DNA of 64,000 nucleotides from Hymenobacter mucosus (GTDB lineage: Bacteria > Bacteroidota > Bacteroidia > Cytophagales > Hymenobacteraceae): the NCBI RefSeq assembly GCF_900188255.1, contig NZ_FZNS01000015.1, positions 17,634 to 81,633 on the forward strand, written 5' to 3'. The notes under the pieces are model-generated. The model saw only the letters and a list, made by a program, of their open reading frames with translations. It searched no databases and was not told where the DNA came from. Position numbers and translations under genes: made by a program. This document shows positions 43,048 to 51,064 of the stretch, one piece after another. Position 1 is the first letter of the stretch. Each line of letters opens with the position of its first letter.

Positions 43048-44661
43048 CTAAATCAAGTGTGTCACACGGATTTTCTTATACTTTTTGCCCATACCAAGCG
43101 CAGCAGCTGTCGCATTTCTAACAAGCATTTCGCCCTTACCTAGCTCGCTGATAGCTTGTTTGATTTCGTTGAACTCGCCGCCAGAAGCTACGCCAAACAG
43201 GTCTTTAACTATCTTATCGTTGATGGTCTGTTGCTTCATCAAAAGCGGATACTGCGCATTGGCGTAGAAGTCGAAATAGTCGCTTTTGAAGCTTTCCATG
43301 TTCTGGGTGGCTAGGATAATGCTGAGACCTTTATTCCGACCCACGGCAATCAAGTTGCGCAGTGGCCGATTGTCAAAGTCAAGCATGTAGTGCGCTTCGT
43401 CGATGATGGTGAAGTGGCGCAACTCCACTAAGCCGCCGCTCACCTGTTGCTTGGGCAGTTCCTCGTAGAGGTTATTCAGCTTTGAAATAGTGAAGTACAC
43501 AATGGCTTTGGCCACAGCCCCATCCTTAGGGAAACCGTCCATTTTCACGATGAAGCTGCGACGGATAAGGTCCACGTCATCGGTATCGCGGAAAAGCTTG
43601 CTGCGAATGAGCTGCTGCAGAATTGACCGCACAGAATCCATTTTATCGGCATCTTTAGCCGGGAGCAACGCCACATAATACTTGTCAATCAGAGCAAACG
43701 ATATGGGTTGGCCCGCTGAGTGTTTGTAAGCATTAATAACGGCCTGAGTCAGCGTATTGGCCATGTTAGCACTGATGACCGTGCGTGGGTCCAGCGCTTT
43801 GAACGCCTCGCTTATTTCGCTCGCGTAGAGGTTAATGGCATTCTGCGGCTTGCCTTCAAAATTTTTAAAGGGTGAAAAGGGCAGTGGTTGGTGCACCGGG
43901 TCCAGCAGGCAGTCATCGGGGCTTACCTCAAAGTGCGTGAGCCAGCTGGAATTAGCTGGGTCAGAAAACTCTCCTTTGTAATCAAAAAGCAGGAAATTAA
44001 CGGGAAAGGAAGTTTCGACCGTGGCAGCCCGCAGCTGCTGGAGCAGCACGGCTAGTAGATTACTCTTGCCTGAACCTGTGCTACCAGCAATCAGAATCTG
44101 GGTATTGGTAACGTCGGCCCCATTCAGGTTGAGCGTGGCTGGCATATCGCCCTCATAGGTGCCCACGTGCAGGTTGATAGCCGGCACCCGTCCAGCCCCA
44201 TCACCGCGCAAGCCAGTGGCCGCGTTGAGTAGCCAGCCTTCCAAATGGTTGGGGTCTTGCAGATAGACCATACCCCGCAGCATCTCGTGGTTGAGGATAC
44301 GGTCGCGCACGGTGGGCGTTTCCCAGTCGGTATCGGCGGGATACCGCAGTTTAAGTAGCGCTGAGAACAAGGCTTGAAAGTCGCCCCGTGAGAAAACCGT
44401 ATCGTGAAATGTGCCTGGTATACGAAGGCTACCAGCGGCATCGGCGCTGCGCGGGCCGGGTTGGCTCAGCCCAGCCATTAGCGCGAGGCGCTGGACCAGA
44501 TTTTGGGTCATCACCACGGGCTTGGTTTCGGCTCGATATTCGGGCAGATTAAGCTGTTGTTCCAGTAGCGCTCGCAGGGCCGTGGTTTGGGCTAGAACTT
44601 CTTCAGATTGGCGGATGCCTACAAAGCGGATGACGGCAGTTTGCGTATGGGTAGCGGCCAT
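43048..44661 (-). CDS. DndE/HerA-like ATPase
   Basis: 537 residues. The N-terminal part (about 10-75, IRQSEEVLAQTTALRALLEQQ and LVQRLALMAGLSQPGPRS) resembles DndE. A HerA/FtsK-type ATPase follows: Walker A LIAGSTGSGKSNLLAV (about 189-204), FNLLFDYKGEFSD-like region, and Walker B FTIIDEAHYML (about 412-422). It would be the DNA-translocating partner of the DndD-like protein encoded just upstream (43-bp gap). The complete phosphorothioation genes dndA and dndC are not present, so it may work with the adjacent methylation system instead. Confidence 0.78.
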   Translation of the reverse strand: MAATHTQTAVIRFVGIRQSEEVLAQTTALRALLEQQLNLPEYRAETKPVVMTQNLVQRLALMAGLSQPGPRSADAAGSLRIPGTFHDTVFSRGDFQALFSALLKLRYPADTDWETPTVRDRILNHEMLRGMVYLQDPNHLEGWLLNAATGLRGDGAGRVPAINLHVGTYEGDMPATLNLNGADVTNTQILIAGSTGSGKSNLLAVLLQQLRAATVETSFPVNFLLFDYKGEFSDPANSSWLTHFEVSPDDCLLDPVHQPLPFSPFKNFEGKPQNAINLYASEISEAFKALDPRTVISANMANTLTQAVINAYKHSAGQPISFALIDKYYVALLPAKDADKMDSVRSILQQLIRSKLFRDTDDVDLIRRSFIVKMDGFPKDGAVAKAIVYFTISKLNNLYEELPKQQVSGGLVELRHFTIIDEAHYMLDFDNRPLRNLIAVGRNKGLSIILATQNMESFKSDYFDFYANAQYPLLMKQQTINDKIVKDLFGVASGGEFNEIKQAISELGKGEMLVRNATAAALGMGKKYKKIRVTHLI

Positions 44662-44703
44662 AGAATTAGAAAAGCAAGGAGTAAGAAGCGCAGAAGGATA
44701 AGA

Positions 44704-46713
44704 TTACTGATGGCTGGGATGCTGGCCAAAATACCCTTCTACCACATCTGTACATTGATTTTGCTTGTCGCGCACGAGCGTGTAGGTACGAGCCAGAAAG
44801 GGACGAATCCGCTCCAGGTCATCGCCCAACCGGATTTCACTATCGGAGCTGAGCAGGATAGTTTGGTGGGAAACTCGTGGAAAATAGCTTTCCAGCATGG
44901 TCGCTCGGCTGCGTTCGTCCAGCACGCCCATCACCGTATCAATCATTACAGGTGGGTCATAATCGCCGAACTCATGCAAGGCTTTGAGCAGGCATTGCAC
45001 GACTACTTGCTTTGATGCCGTGTTGAGTTGGTCGAGGTAAATTTCATTACCGGCCGTGTGATAGAGGCGAAATGCCAAATCCCGTAGTTCTTCCGACAAC
45101 TCTACCCGCTCAATTACCCCTTGGTAGGCCACCAAGTTCAGGTTTAAGTCATGCAGCATCTGGGTTTCAATCTGCTGCTTTTTGGTGCGCAAGAGCGTGT
45201 TGGCCACTTCTCGAAAAAACGTTGGAAGCTTTTGCAGCGCCTCCAAACGTGGGTCAGGGTCGTTATCCACCTGAATATCGAACTGGTGAATGCGCTCCGA
45301 AAGGCGCTTTAGGTCGTCGCGGTGGACTTTAAGGGCTCCTTCCAGTTGCTTTATTTCCCCTTCATTCTGCTCATATGCTTTGAGTAACGTGTAGTCGTGC
45401 CCCGAAATTTGGGCTTTATAGCCTTCAATCTGCTCCTGCTGCTGATTTAGCCCTGCTAGTGCTTCGGTCAGCTCGACTTGCTGGGCGGCCAGCGGCGGGA
45501 AAGGGTTGCTGAAGCTTGAATGCAGCAGAGCAGTAAGGGCTCGAACTTCTGCCGGGTCGAGATAAGCGTAGGGATTAGGAGCATCGGGGGCTGGTTGGCC
45601 AGCTAGCAGATAACGACGCAAATCAGCGGTATCGAGGGGGGCTGCCAAGGCCTGCTGCTCGTCGAGGTAGCGTACCACCTGCTGCAATAGCCGGTCAAGC
45701 ACGTCTGGGCTTAACTGCTGGTCACGTTGCTCATCCTGCTGCGCTTGGCTTTGGAGGACCAACCCTATCTCGGCGCGGAAAGCCTGGTGCAGCTGGGGCA
45801 GTCCCACGTGCGTTTCCAGGCTGCGCACGAAACTATCTACTCCTTCCCGGTAGCTGCGCTGACGTTCCAGGGTGGTCTGCATTTGACCCTGCACGGTTTT
45901 AATCTTCTGAGTCAGGGTTTCTTCGGCATCCATGCCGGCTTGCAGCTGGCGGTAGGTATCGTGGTGCTCCACGGCGTAGCGGCGGCACTGGGCCAAGCGC
46001 TCCTCGTGGCGCCGGATGGTCTCCTCAAGCGTATGCTTAGCCACCGTTAGCTTGTGGTACTCCTCACGTTCTTTATCCAGCTCCAGGCGGCTGGCCGTGT
46101 GCTGTTGCACCAATAGCTCCGCTCCGTGGGCTAGCTGAGCGTACTTCTGAAAGCCCATCACATTCTCGATGTTCTCCCGAATCACGCGGTTCAGCTGGTC
46201 CTGCTTTAGCAGGTTACCCGATTCCATCGCATCGAACAGAAAATAGCGGCTCAGTTCCTGGGGCAGGTTGGCCTTGATAATCTTATTTACCTCTGCTTCT
46301 GCCCGCAGCCGCTCCCTGGCTGCCATGGCGGAGCCGTAGGTAAACAGGTTGCCGTCCATGTTTAGCGTTACTGACTCTACCGGCTGTTGGGCCGGGTTGA
46401 GCATATAAGTACGCTTGAGAATGTACTGCTGCTCCTGCTGCAACACCTTGCCTGCAAAATGCAACTCCAATACAATCTGGGTCTTGGAGCGGTCTGTTAC
46501 ACTTGCGTTGAGCAGCATTTCAAAGTCACGGGCCGTTTTCACTTTTAGCCCGTATAGTCCGCCGTAAATGGCCTCAAATAGCGTAGTCTTTCCCCCGCCA
46601 TTCGCCCCACCGATGAGAATAATGGGTCGCTCGTCACCCGCCGGCACCGTTAGGTCGAGGTCGAGGTGTTGGTAGGTTTTGAAGTGCTGGGCTTTGATGC
46701 GTTTGAGCAGCAT
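44704..46713 (-). CDS. DndD-like SMC/Rad50-type ATPase
   Basis: 669 residues. N-terminal Walker A LIGGANGGGKTTLFEAIYGG (33-52), a long coiled coil (about 200-550), and a C-terminal ABC signature/Walker B half with PPVMIDTVMGVLDERSR (about 582-598) and HQTILLSSDSEIRLGDD. This is the DndD layout, a subunit of DNA backbone-modification and restriction systems. It pairs with the DndE/HerA-like gene and lies downstream of the ATPase/nuclease pair in one operon. Confidence 0.8.
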   Translation of the reverse strand: MLLKRIKAQHFKTYQHLDLDLTVPAGDERPIILIGGANGGGKTTLFEAIYGGLYGLKVKTARDFEMLLNASVTDRSKTQIVLELHFAGKVLQQEQQYILKRTYMLNPAQQPVESVTLNMDGNLFTYGSAMAARERLRAEAEVNKIIKANLPQELSRYFLFDAMESGNLLKQDQLNRVIRENIENVMGFQKYAQLAHGAELLVQQHTASRLELDKEREEYHKLTVAKHTLEETIRRHEERLAQCRRYAVEHHDTYRQLQAGMDAEETLTQKIKTVQGQMQTTLERQRSYREGVDSFVRSLETHVGLPQLHQAFRAEIGLVLQSQAQQDEQRDQQLSPDVLDRLLQQVVRYLDEQQALAAPLDTADLRRYLLAGQPAPDAPNPYAYLDPAEVRALTALLHSSFSNPFPPLAAQQVELTEALAGLNQQQEQIEGYKAQISGHDYTLLKAYEQNEGEIKQLEGALKVHRDDLKRLSERIHQFDIQVDNDPDPRLEALQKLPTFFREVANTLLRTKKQQIETQMLHDLNLNLVAYQGVIERVELSEELRDLAFRLYHTAGNEIYLDQLNTASKQVVVQCLLKALHEFGDYDPPVMIDTVMGVLDERSRATMLESYFPRVSHQTILLSSDSEIRLGDDLERIRPFLARTYTLVRDKQNQCTDVVEGYFGQHPSHQ

Positions 46714-46761
46714 AGGATAGGTACAGACTAGAAATAGAGTTTAGAGTGAATTTGCACGAGT

Positions 46762-47337
46762 TTACACTACCTGCCAACCGGCGCTTGATGGGACGCTGCT
46801 AGCGTCGACCAATGAGCAGCGAAATCCGAGTGGCTTGAGCGCATTTTTCAGTCTGCGTGCAATTCCTTGTCGCTGAGTGGCCCGGTTGTGAAGCGCGTAC
46901 TTATAACCCTTATCGTTGGGTCCACGGCTGATGGGAATCTGTTCTAGGAAAAGAACTGCCTCAAGCTCTTCAGGCACTCTCAGAATTTGGGTTCCAAAAG
47001 GGGCTAACTCCGGGTCACCAGCTCGCACGCCCAGGTACAGTCCACTCAACGTATGCAACGTCTTCTGAACTACTTCCAATGGAAAATGCTCCGTTTCAAT
47101 TTTGTTCTGGAGGTCGTCATCATCTTCCCGAAAGTCTTTTACTTCCAGCAGAATGAGTCGGCGCATCGGCGCAGGAGGCGCAGCTACTATGTCAACAGCC
47201 TTGATGGCGTTAATGGGCTCCAAATGGCGTAAGTAGTAGTTAGGAGGAGCTGGTTTGTCCTTTTCTCCGTCGTATTTTACTGCATGCCAAGTATTCGGGA
47301 ACTGGAATTCAAAAGCTCCCTCAAGAATGTTTGGCAT
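46762..47337 (-). CDS. Putative PD-(D/E)xK nuclease coupled to an ATPase
   Basis: About 191 residues from ATG 47337; a GTG at 47361 is possible. The sequence AVDIVAAP (Asp49) followed by LILLEVKDF (Glu65, Lys67) fits the D-x15-E-x-K core of PD-(D/E)xK nucleases. No named family is recognised. The gene overlaps the ATPase gene by 17 bp, so the products probably form a complex. An alternative is a non-catalytic partner. Confidence 0.55.
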   Translation of the reverse strand: MPNILEGAFEFQFPNTWHAVKYDGEKDKPAPPNYYLRHLEPINAIKAVDIVAAPPAPMRRLILLEVKDFREDDDDLQNKIETEHFPLEVVQKTLHTLSGLYLGVRAGDPELAPFGTQILRVPEELEAVLFLEQIPISRGPNDKGYKYALHNRATQRQGIARRLKNALKPLGFRCSLVDASSVPSSAGWQVV

Positions 47338-48454
47338 GAGTGTCTTCGTTATCAAGTACACGCTGGAACCGAGCCGTTTGCTCTAATTCTTCATCCAGCG
47401 CTGTCACGTGGGTTAGTTCTTCTAAATCATTGGTACGCTCTACATCAGTGGCACCATCGGGCCCTTTGTACAAGCCAAAGTAACGAATGGGCATATCGGG
47501 CTGTTGCGCCAAAACGTGTAGCTCTTTTAGCAGGAACAAGCTATGCGTAGCCAGAACGATTTGGAAACCCTGCCGCGCCAACTCGGCTAGCACCGCAGCC
47601 AGCTTTTTAAGCAAAGCTGGGTTAAGGTTAGCTTCAGGTTCGTCCCAGAACAGGGTGGATTTGGGAGTGAGGCTGCCATTGGCCAGTAGCTTTTGCAGGG
47701 TGCCAAACTTGCGCAGACCCTCCGCTACCATGTTCATATCCAAACGCTGCTCCTTGGGAAAAACCAGATAGAATCGGCCGTTGTCTTCTTCCACTTCGCC
47801 ACCCAGTATGCTTGTCAACTGCTCTAAGGCAGCGGCGGCGGCGGGTTCTGGCTGCTGCAGTGGAAGGCCGCTGAGTTGGTTGAGCAAGTCCAGATAGGAA
47901 TCATCTAGTGGCAACTTGAGCTGTCCAGAGGCAGGTCGCATCCATCCCAGCGTAAGTATCTCCTTCGCCGGTATAAACACGGGTGCTGCTAGCGATGCAG
48001 CAAGCTTATTCATTACCGTAGGTGATTGCTGTAGAGGGGTTTCCCGCGAACTATTAGGGGAAATAGCAAGGCGGCCTGGTGGCATTCTTGTGTATTCTGT
48101 GTCTGATACCTCGTATTCGACAATGGCTTCTTGAGGCATAGCACCACGGCGGATGAACTCACTGGCGTGGGACGGTGCCGGCCGTAAAATCTTAACCAGC
48201 TTTTCGTCTAAATCAGCAAAGTCGAGTGGGCGTGGTTTGGGGCTGTTGGCAGTGCTTTGTCCCTCCTCATAAGACTTTTGTGGACTCAGTGCTTTCAACC
48301 TTCTTTCTTGGCAGTTCAGCACCGCATACCCCAGTTTCAGCACGTGGCTCTTGCCTGTGCCATTGGTACCCACCACCACGTTTAGCCCAGGGCCAAACTC
48401 GAAGTCGGCCTCGGCGAATACGGTGAAATTCTTGACAAACAGACGTTTCAACAT
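47321..48454 (-). CDS. RecF/OLD-like AAA ATPase
   Basis: 377 residues. N-terminal LFVKNFTVFAEADFEF and Walker A VVVGTNGTGKSHVLKLG (26-42), then a C-terminal STLFWDEPEANLNP (about 268-281, Walker B and signature) and QIVLATHSLFLLKEL (H-loop, about 300). This is the SMC/OLD-type ATPase of AAA_15/AAA_21 families, common in defence pairs with a nuclease, as in Septu. It is co-translated with the putative nuclease. Confidence 0.78.
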   Translation of the reverse strand: MLKRLFVKNFTVFAEADFEFGPGLNVVVGTNGTGKSHVLKLGYAVLNCQERRLKALSPQKSYEEGQSTANSPKPRPLDFADLDEKLVKILRPAPSHASEFIRRGAMPQEAIVEYEVSDTEYTRMPPGRLAISPNSSRETPLQQSPTVMNKLAASLAAPVFIPAKEILTLGWMRPASGQLKLPLDDSYLDLLNQLSGLPLQQPEPAAAAALEQLTSILGGEVEEDNGRFYLVFPKEQRLDMNMVAEGLRKFGTLQKLLANGSLTPKSTLFWDEPEANLNPALLKKLAAVLAELARQGFQIVLATHSLFLLKELHVLAQQPDMPIRYFGLYKGPDGATDVERTNDLEELTHVTALDEELEQTARFQRVLDNEDTHAKHS

Positions 48455-48467
48455 AACTGCAAGCTAG

Positions 48468-48683
48468 TTATTGGCCGACTTTATCTAATTGCTCATTCAA
48501 CAGCCGTTGAATGTCCTTTTCCTCCAGCGACTCATTGCGCACCTTCTTCTCGTGGTAGGCTTTGAGCACTCCGTCCAGCCACTCGGCAGGGAGGCCAGCG
48601 TCGTCAGCTAGCCGATGGATGAGGGCTAGGTCGTCTTTGCGTATGCCGTAGTGGACGAAAGTGGCGTCGAGTCCTTTATTCAT
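48468..48683 (-). CDS. Small DNA-modification-system-associated protein
   Basis: 71 residues, MNKGLDATFVHYGIRKDDLAL start, helical and highly charged, ending KDIQRLLNEQLDKVGQ. It closely resembles the short proteins that sit next to restriction/modification and Dnd-type loci. Its place between res and the ATPase gene fits. Function unknown; an assembly or regulatory subunit is likely. Confidence 0.6.
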   Translation of the reverse strand: MNKGLDATFVHYGIRKDDLALIHRLADDAGLPAEWLDGVLKAYHEKKVRNESLEEKDIQRLLNEQLDKVGQ

Positions 48684-48712
48684 GAGAGTAAGGGTAGCGG
48701 TCTAAGGGAAAA

Positions 48713-51052
48713 TCAGGCGGTAACTGATGCGGCCAGCAATGCCGGGTTTAGCACCTGCCAACCGGTTAGCGAGTAGTTGTCCGACAGTGGCTCCGTGCTG
48801 TATTTCCAAAGCGTCTTGTCGCGGATGAGCACACCACCGATGGTTGAGCCAGGCTGCTCAGTATTGCGCTTGGCAATCCAGGCATGCAGGGCGTTGTGCT
48901 TAGCTACCAGGTGCGGGTCCGAATCGAGCGTTTTGGTGTCGAATACGCCTAGGGTGCCGTTGGCGAACAGGATGATGAAGTCCACGAAGAACGGGGCCAG
49001 GCGGGTTTCGCCGCGCTCGGTGCGCGAGTACACCACTGCAAAGTCGGTACGGGTGCCGGCGCCGTTCTTGTACCACCACTGCAGGTGGGGGGCATTGAAA
49101 TCATCTTCCAGAAACTGGATGAACAGTAGTTCTTCCTTCGAGTCAGCTAGGTGGCCGTCGGCGCGGCGACGCAGGAAGGTGGGCTGCAGCGCATGGGTGG
49201 GCGCGTCATATTCGTCGTAGTGGTCGTTGTAGTACTCAAACACGGGTACGTCCCAGGTCACCGTTTCGAGGGTGCGGGCGTTGCCGGGCTTCTGCTGCTG
49301 GTAGTTGGTGTGGGCAGCCAACGCATCGTCAATCAAAGCTCCTATCTCCGTGTGGTTTTGTGGGTAGAGAATGAACTTGGTGGCGCGGTTCTCATCCCAG
49401 CCTAAGTATTCCTCAAATAGTGAGATAAGGGCCATTTGCAGCACCGGCGTGCTCTCGGCGGGCGCATAAATGCCGCACCGCTCACGGCAGAAGCGCTGAA
49501 GCAGCTGCTGGCGCTCAAAAGGCGTTTTGGCAAACTTCTGCTGGTGGCCAGCATCCACGGCGGTCTGGCCCACTTCTACTACATGGATGGTCACGTTGGC
49601 CGGAATCACAATGTCGATGCTGTCCACCTCGGTGTGCATGCCCCGCTTGTGTAGCAGGGCCTCGTTGGCCTCCTCGAAAGGCTGGCCGCCGGGCAATAGC
49701 TCCCGCGCAATTTCCCAGCGGGCTTCGGCGGCTTTGTAGAAGATGGCCCGAAACTGGCTGCTGAGGCGGTTGCGCTGCTCTCGCTGGTTGGTTACGTGCT
49801 CAGCGGGCAGTAGCAGGGGCGCGTAGTCGGCGCGACGGTCGGCTTTGTTCAGCGAGAGGTAGTCGGCCGAGTCGGGCTCAATCTTGATGTTGTTCTTGGC
49901 CAGGTCGGTGTACACGTAGCCCAGGTTCAGCCGCTCATCAGCGTAGTGCTGTTGCTCGGGCATTCGCAGAATGCGGCCTACCGTCTGGATGCTGAACGAT
50001 TCCTGCTTTAGCTCGCGGAAGATGAGCAGCACGGCCGCCCGCGGGCAGTCCCAGCCCAGGGCAATGGCCTGCTTGAACAGCAACACCTCTACCGGGTTAG
50101 TAGCCTTTTCCAGACCGGACAAGTTGGCTTTTTCGCCAGATAGCCACACGGCCAGGCGGCCGTTGTCCTTCGTAATGCCTTCCACGCCTTCGAGGTGGGC
50201 CAGCATGGTGTCGCGGATGGTGCGGTCGAGGGCGCTTTCTTTGGCCGTGTCGCTGGGCAGCTGAATGAGCAGCAAAGGGTTAATGTCCTTGCCGGCGGCG
50301 CGGTAGGCGTCGGCCAGCTCCTGGCGGCGCTTGATGGCCAGCTTCAGCAGCACGATATTGAGGGCGTCGCCGCCTTTCTGCAGGTTGGCGTCGAGGTCGG
50401 GGTTGAGCACCACGCCGCGCTTTATCATCTCGGCGCGCACCACGTCTTCGCGATTGATGACCACTTGGTTGTCGGACTTGTAGAACGGCGTAGCCGAAAC
50501 GTCAACTTCCACCCAGGCTTGCAGTTGATTGAGCACCTTCTGCGCCTTGTCGCCCTTGCTGGCGAAGAGGTGAGCTTCGTCGAGCACCACCACTATTTGG
50601 GTTTCGCGCACCTTGGTCTGGGCCACAAGGCTGGCCAAGTTGCGCTGCTGCTCGTTGTCTTTCACCAGCAGGTTCTTGTCGGAGCTGATGCTTTGCCAGT
50701 TCAGGAACAGCAGCTCGTTGGGCCGCAGGTGGTTTTCGGTGAGGTCGTCGAACTGCACCGGGTGAATGGCGCGGGTATCGGCGAAGTACTGACGCAGAGC
50801 GCCGTAGCTCTGCAGGTGCAGGTGGCCGGGCGCAATCCAGATAAAGGCCAGCTGGCGCACCGGCAGCTCGGGACGGTCGGTCAACTCCTCGGCCAGGCGG
50901 CTGAGGAACTCGGCCATCACCACGGTTTTGCCGGCGCCGGTGGGGGCTTTGAATACGAGTTTCTGGCGGCGCACGGGGCGGGCCAGCAGGCTATAGGTTT
51001 CGTCGAGCAGGCGGTCGACGGCTTTGGCTTGGTAGGGGCGAAGCGTGAGCAT
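48713..51052 (-). CDS. res: Type III-like restriction subunit (Res): DEAD helicase with nuclease
   Basis: 779 residues. SF2 helicase core with LVFKAPTGAGKTVVMAEF (32-49) and VVVLDEAHLF (about 154), then SIQTVGRILRMPEQ. The C-terminal nuclease motif FFVDFIILFANGTLGVFDTKT (about 688-708; Asp...Asp-x-Lys) matches type III Res endonucleases. It acts with the Mod subunit encoded just upstream (13-bp gap). It would cleave DNA lacking the Mod methyl mark after ATP-driven translocation. Confidence 0.88.
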   Translation of the reverse strand: MLTLRPYQAKAVDRLLDETYSLLARPVRRQKLVFKAPTGAGKTVVMAEFLSRLAEELTDRPELPVRQLAFIWIAPGHLHLQSYGALRQYFADTRAIHPVQFDDLTENHLRPNELLFLNWQSISSDKNLLVKDNEQQRNLASLVAQTKVRETQIVVVLDEAHLFASKGDKAQKVLNQLQAWVEVDVSATPFYKSDNQVVINREDVVRAEMIKRGVVLNPDLDANLQKGGDALNIVLLKLAIKRRQELADAYRAAGKDINPLLLIQLPSDTAKESALDRTIRDTMLAHLEGVEGITKDNGRLAVWLSGEKANLSGLEKATNPVEVLLFKQAIALGWDCPRAAVLLIFRELKQESFSIQTVGRILRMPEQQHYADERLNLGYVYTDLAKNNIKIEPDSADYLSLNKADRRADYAPLLLPAEHVTNQREQRNRLSSQFRAIFYKAAEARWEIARELLPGGQPFEEANEALLHKRGMHTEVDSIDIVIPANVTIHVVEVGQTAVDAGHQQKFAKTPFERQQLLQRFCRERCGIYAPAESTPVLQMALISLFEEYLGWDENRATKFILYPQNHTEIGALIDDALAAHTNYQQQKPGNARTLETVTWDVPVFEYYNDHYDEYDAPTHALQPTFLRRRADGHLADSKEELLFIQFLEDDFNAPHLQWWYKNGAGTRTDFAVVYSRTERGETRLAPFFVDFIILFANGTLGVFDTKTLDSDPHLVAKHNALHAWIAKRNTEQPGSTIGGVLIRDKTLWKYSTEPLSDNYSLTGWQVLNPALLAASVTA

Positions 51053-51064
51053 GAGCGGCCGGAA

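Noticed and set aside
43048..46713. Complete Dnd phosphorothioation system
   Set aside because: Only DndD-like and DndE/HerA-like ATPases are present; no cysteine desulfurase (DndA) or DndC-type sulfurtransferase is seen.
46762..48454. Septu (PtuA/PtuB) system
   Set aside because: The small partner lacks an HNH pattern and looks more like PD-(D/E)xK, so the name was not used.
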